From a bacterium (GTDB lineage Bacteria > Patescibacteriota > UBA1384 > JAMDBS01 > DAOVQR01): 6,612 nt of DNA. A program made the position numbers and the translations under genes. Each line of letters starts with the position of its first letter. The stretch's first letter is position 1. Below the pieces are notes generated by a model. That model saw only the letters and a list, made by a program, of their open reading frames with translations. It was not told where the DNA came from and made no database searches. Below are positions 5,336-6,612 of the stretch, piece by piece. The stretch lies in assembly GCA_030628575.1 (NCBI GenBank), contig DAOVQR010000037.1, forward strand, positions 1 through 6,612, in the 5' to 3' direction.

Positions 5336-5359
5336 TAAGTAGTGGGTTGTATGTATAAT
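5330..5359 (+). promoter_or_regulatory. Weak promoter candidate upstream of metK
   Basis: A perfect TATAAT lies at 5354-5359, with TTGTAG (3 of 6) 18 nt upstream at 5330-5335, overlapping the toxin stop codon. The transcript would carry the stem-loop at 5386-5425 in a leader of about 125 nt. Other TATAAT strings at 5443-5448 and 5450-5455 lack a -35, and the area is AT-rich, so the choice is uncertain. Confidence 0.25.
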
Positions 5360-5385
5360 GTATAAATTTTAAAATTAAATCATTA

Positions 5386-5425
5386 CCTGCCCGCAGTTGC
5401 TAAAGCAACAGTTTTTGCAGGCGGG
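5386..5425. repeat. GC-rich REP-like stem-loop between toxin gene and metK
   Basis: CCTGC (5386-5390) pairs with GCAGG (5417-5421), or CCCGC (5390-5394) with GCGGG (5421-5425). Inside is a perfect GTTGC-TAAA-GCAAC hairpin (5396-5409). The GC content stands out against AT-rich flanks. No T-run follows on the plus strand, so termination is doubtful. It resembles repetitive extragenic palindromes more than a terminator. Confidence 0.55.
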
Positions 5426-5460
5426 AAAATTGAATAAAAATTTATAATTTATAATTAATA
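5426..5460. repeat. AT-rich repeat copy in metK upstream region
   Basis: The 18-mer at 5427-5444 (AAATTGAATAAAAATTTA) is repeated exactly inside metK at 6101-6118. The following bases are simple TAATTTA-type sequence. The copy directly abuts the GC-rich stem-loop, so palindrome and AT tract may be one composite repeat. Confidence 0.6.
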
Positions 5461-5491
5461 ATTCGAATTTTATTGATCTGCGAGGATGTGT

Positions 5492-6612
5492 ATGTATTTT
5501 ACTTCCGAATCTGTAACTGAAGGGCATCCGGATAAAATCTGTGATCAGATTTCTGATGCCATTTTAGATGAAATGCTGAAAAAAGACCCAAGGTCTCGTG
5601 TGGCTTTGGATACTACTATTACCAATGGCATCTGTTTTATTGCTGGCGAAGTGACAACTGATTGTTATGTAGATGTCGCTAAGATTGCACGTCAAGTTAT
5701 CAAAGATGTGGGCTATACTGATGCTAAATATGGTTTTCACTGGGAAACATCAGGAGTTATGGTTTCCATCAAAGAACAATCTTCTGATATTGCTCGCGGG
5801 GTAGATTCTTATATGGCTGATAAGGGTGGGAAAATTATCAAAGAAGATTTAACAAAACTTGGTGCCGGAGATCAAGGAATGGTTTTTGGTTACGCAACCA
5901 ATGAAACTCCAGAAATGATGCCGCTTCCTATTGTTCTAGCGCATCGACTTACTCAGCGTTTGGCAGAAGTAAGAAAGAAAAAAATAATCCCCTATTTAAG
6001 ACCAGACGGGAAAAGTCAAATCACCGTGGAATACGGTGAAATTTCAAATGACAAATTACAAATTTCAAATCAAATTCAAAATTCAAATTTAAAAATTAAG
6101 AAATTGAATAAAAATTTAAAATTAAAAATTAAAAATTTGCGACCTGTTCGTATTAATACTATTGTGATTGCTGCCCAACATGATGAGAAAGTAAGAGTAA
6201 GAGAACTGAGTAAGAGTATTAGAAAACAGGTAGTAGAACCAATTTTGGATAAATTCAGAATGCAGAATTCAGAATGCAGAATTGATGATTATAAATTGTT
6301 AATTAACACTACGGGGAAATTTGTGACGGGAGGGCCGCAGGCAGATACTGGGCAAACAGGGAGGAAAAATATTGTTGATACTTATGGCGGTATAGCTCAC
6401 CATGGGGGCGGCGCTTTATCTGGCAAGGATCCAACCAAAGTAGACAGATCTGGTCAATATGCTGCTAGATGGGTAGCTAAGCACATTGTGGCTGCTGGCT
6501 TGGCTGATAAAGTTGAAGTAAGTATTAGTTATGCTATTGGGTTACCCGAACCAGTTTCAATCCAAGTGGATACATTTAATACTAACAAAGTAGAAAATAA
6601 TAAAATTACTGA
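5492..6612 (+). CDS. metK: S-adenosylmethionine synthetase (methionine adenosyltransferase), 3' end cut by window
   Basis: It makes S-adenosylmethionine from methionine and ATP in the cytoplasm. The 373 codons seen match MetK throughout: FTSESVTEGHPDK at the N-terminus (GHPDK 11-15), GAGDQGMVFGYA (124-135), LPYLRPDG-like IIPYLRPDG, TGGPQADTGQTGRKNIVDTYGG, and HHGGGALSGKDPTKVDRS with the nucleotide-binding glycine-rich loop at about 305-313. GAGG at 5482-5485 favours ATG 5492 (6-nt gap); an in-frame ATG at 5486 abuts the ribosome binding site and is unlikely. Two departures from the family are in frame: 33 residues (184-216) of Asn/Lys/Leu/Ile-rich sequence between the VEYGE and RPVRINTIV strands, and a duplicated 14-mer coding RMQNSECR (256-263). 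Catalytic motifs are intact, so the gene is probably functional. The last residues lie beyond 6612. Confidence 0.97.
   Translation, partial: MYFTSESVTEGHPDKICDQISDAILDEMLKKDPRSRVALDTTITNGICFIAGEVTTDCYVDVAKIARQVIKDVGYTDAKYGFHWETSGVMVSIKEQSSDIARGVDSYMADKGGKIIKEDLTKLGAGDQGMVFGYATNETPEMMPLPIVLAHRLTQRLAEVRKKKIIPYLRPDGKSQITVEYGEISNDKLQISNQIQNSNLKIKKLNKNLKLKIKNLRPVRINTIVIAAQHDEKVRVRELSKSIRKQVVEPILDKFRMQNSECRIDDYKLLINTTGKFVTGGPQADTGQTGRKNIVDTYGGIAHHGGGALSGKDPTKVDRSGQYAARWVAKHIVAAGLADKVEVSISYAIGLPEPVSIQVDTFNTNKVENNKIT
6041..6139. repeat. 99-nt AT-rich repeat inserted in frame within metK
   Basis: The stretch is built of variants of CAAATTTCAAAT and AAAATTAAAA words with almost no G or C. It encodes residues 184-216, which have no counterpart in typical MetK, where the two beta strands are joined by only a few residues (YDEDNKPVRI in Bacillus). 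The length is a multiple of three and there is no stop, so the frame is kept. It shares an exact 18-mer with the upstream intergenic repeat. Confidence 0.8.
6253..6280. repeat. Exact tandem duplication of a 14-mer within metK
   Basis: ATTCAGAATGCAGA occurs twice in a row (6253-6266, 6267-6280) and a third partial ATT follows. It lies in the variable loop before the conserved INPTGRF-like motif (here INTTGKF), so the extra residues fall outside the catalytic core. The period is not a multiple of three, but the reading frame stays open through to the conserved region. Confidence 0.75.

Noticed and set aside
5426..6139. CRISPR-like array from repeated AT-rich words
   Set aside because: There are no regular spacers or constant repeat length. 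The words are low-complexity and part lies inside an open metK frame.

Overview
The window is AT-rich bacterial DNA read with the standard bacterial code: TGA acts as a true stop in two genes, and metK and the phosphatase contain no in-frame TGA. Low GC, Lys/Glu-rich proteins of unknown family, and short AT-rich repeats spread through intergenic DNA and even inside a housekeeping gene suggest an uncultivated lineage of the Patescibacteria (CPR) type. That placement is an inference from style, not from a marker phylogeny.

Layout. The left two thirds is on the minus strand. A strong promoter (TTGACA, 17 nt, TATATT) at 4639-4667 drives a leader of about 160 nt and three tightly packed genes: a signal-peptide/one-TM surface protein (3715-4470), a TM-anchored coiled-coil protein with a very basic tail (2978-3697), and a protein with a C-terminal SAP-like DNA-binding motif (2181-2981). 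The last two overlap by ATGA. An intrinsic terminator at 2138-2165 closes the operon. A second minus-strand unit follows: a PPP-family Ser/Thr phosphatase of eukaryotic-like type (689-2071), then, after 181 nt of structured non-coding DNA, the start of an acidic protein (1-507, running off the left edge) that seems to be entering a membrane segment. Most of these genes have a near-perfect AAGGAGG-type ribosome binding site.

The right third is on the plus strand: a short antitoxin/RelE-type toxin pair (4864-5064, 5048-5335), a GC-rich stem-loop and an AT-rich repeat, then metK (S-adenosylmethionine synthetase, 5492 to beyond the right edge). metK carries an in-frame 99-nt AT-rich insertion and a 14-nt tandem duplication. 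The divergent region 4471-4863 holds the operon promoter with an operator-like dyad, three stem-loops, a 14-nt-period repeat, and a 163-bp near-symmetric palindrome (4682-4844) resembling a MITE or fold-back element.

How the genes may work together. Membrane surface protein, membrane coiled coil with a nucleic-acid-like basic tail, and SAP protein are made from one transcript. A phosphoprotein phosphatase and another probable membrane protein lie directly downstream. The simplest hypothesis is an envelope complex that links DNA to the membrane and is controlled by Ser/Thr dephosphorylation. No kinase is visible in the window and no function is proven.
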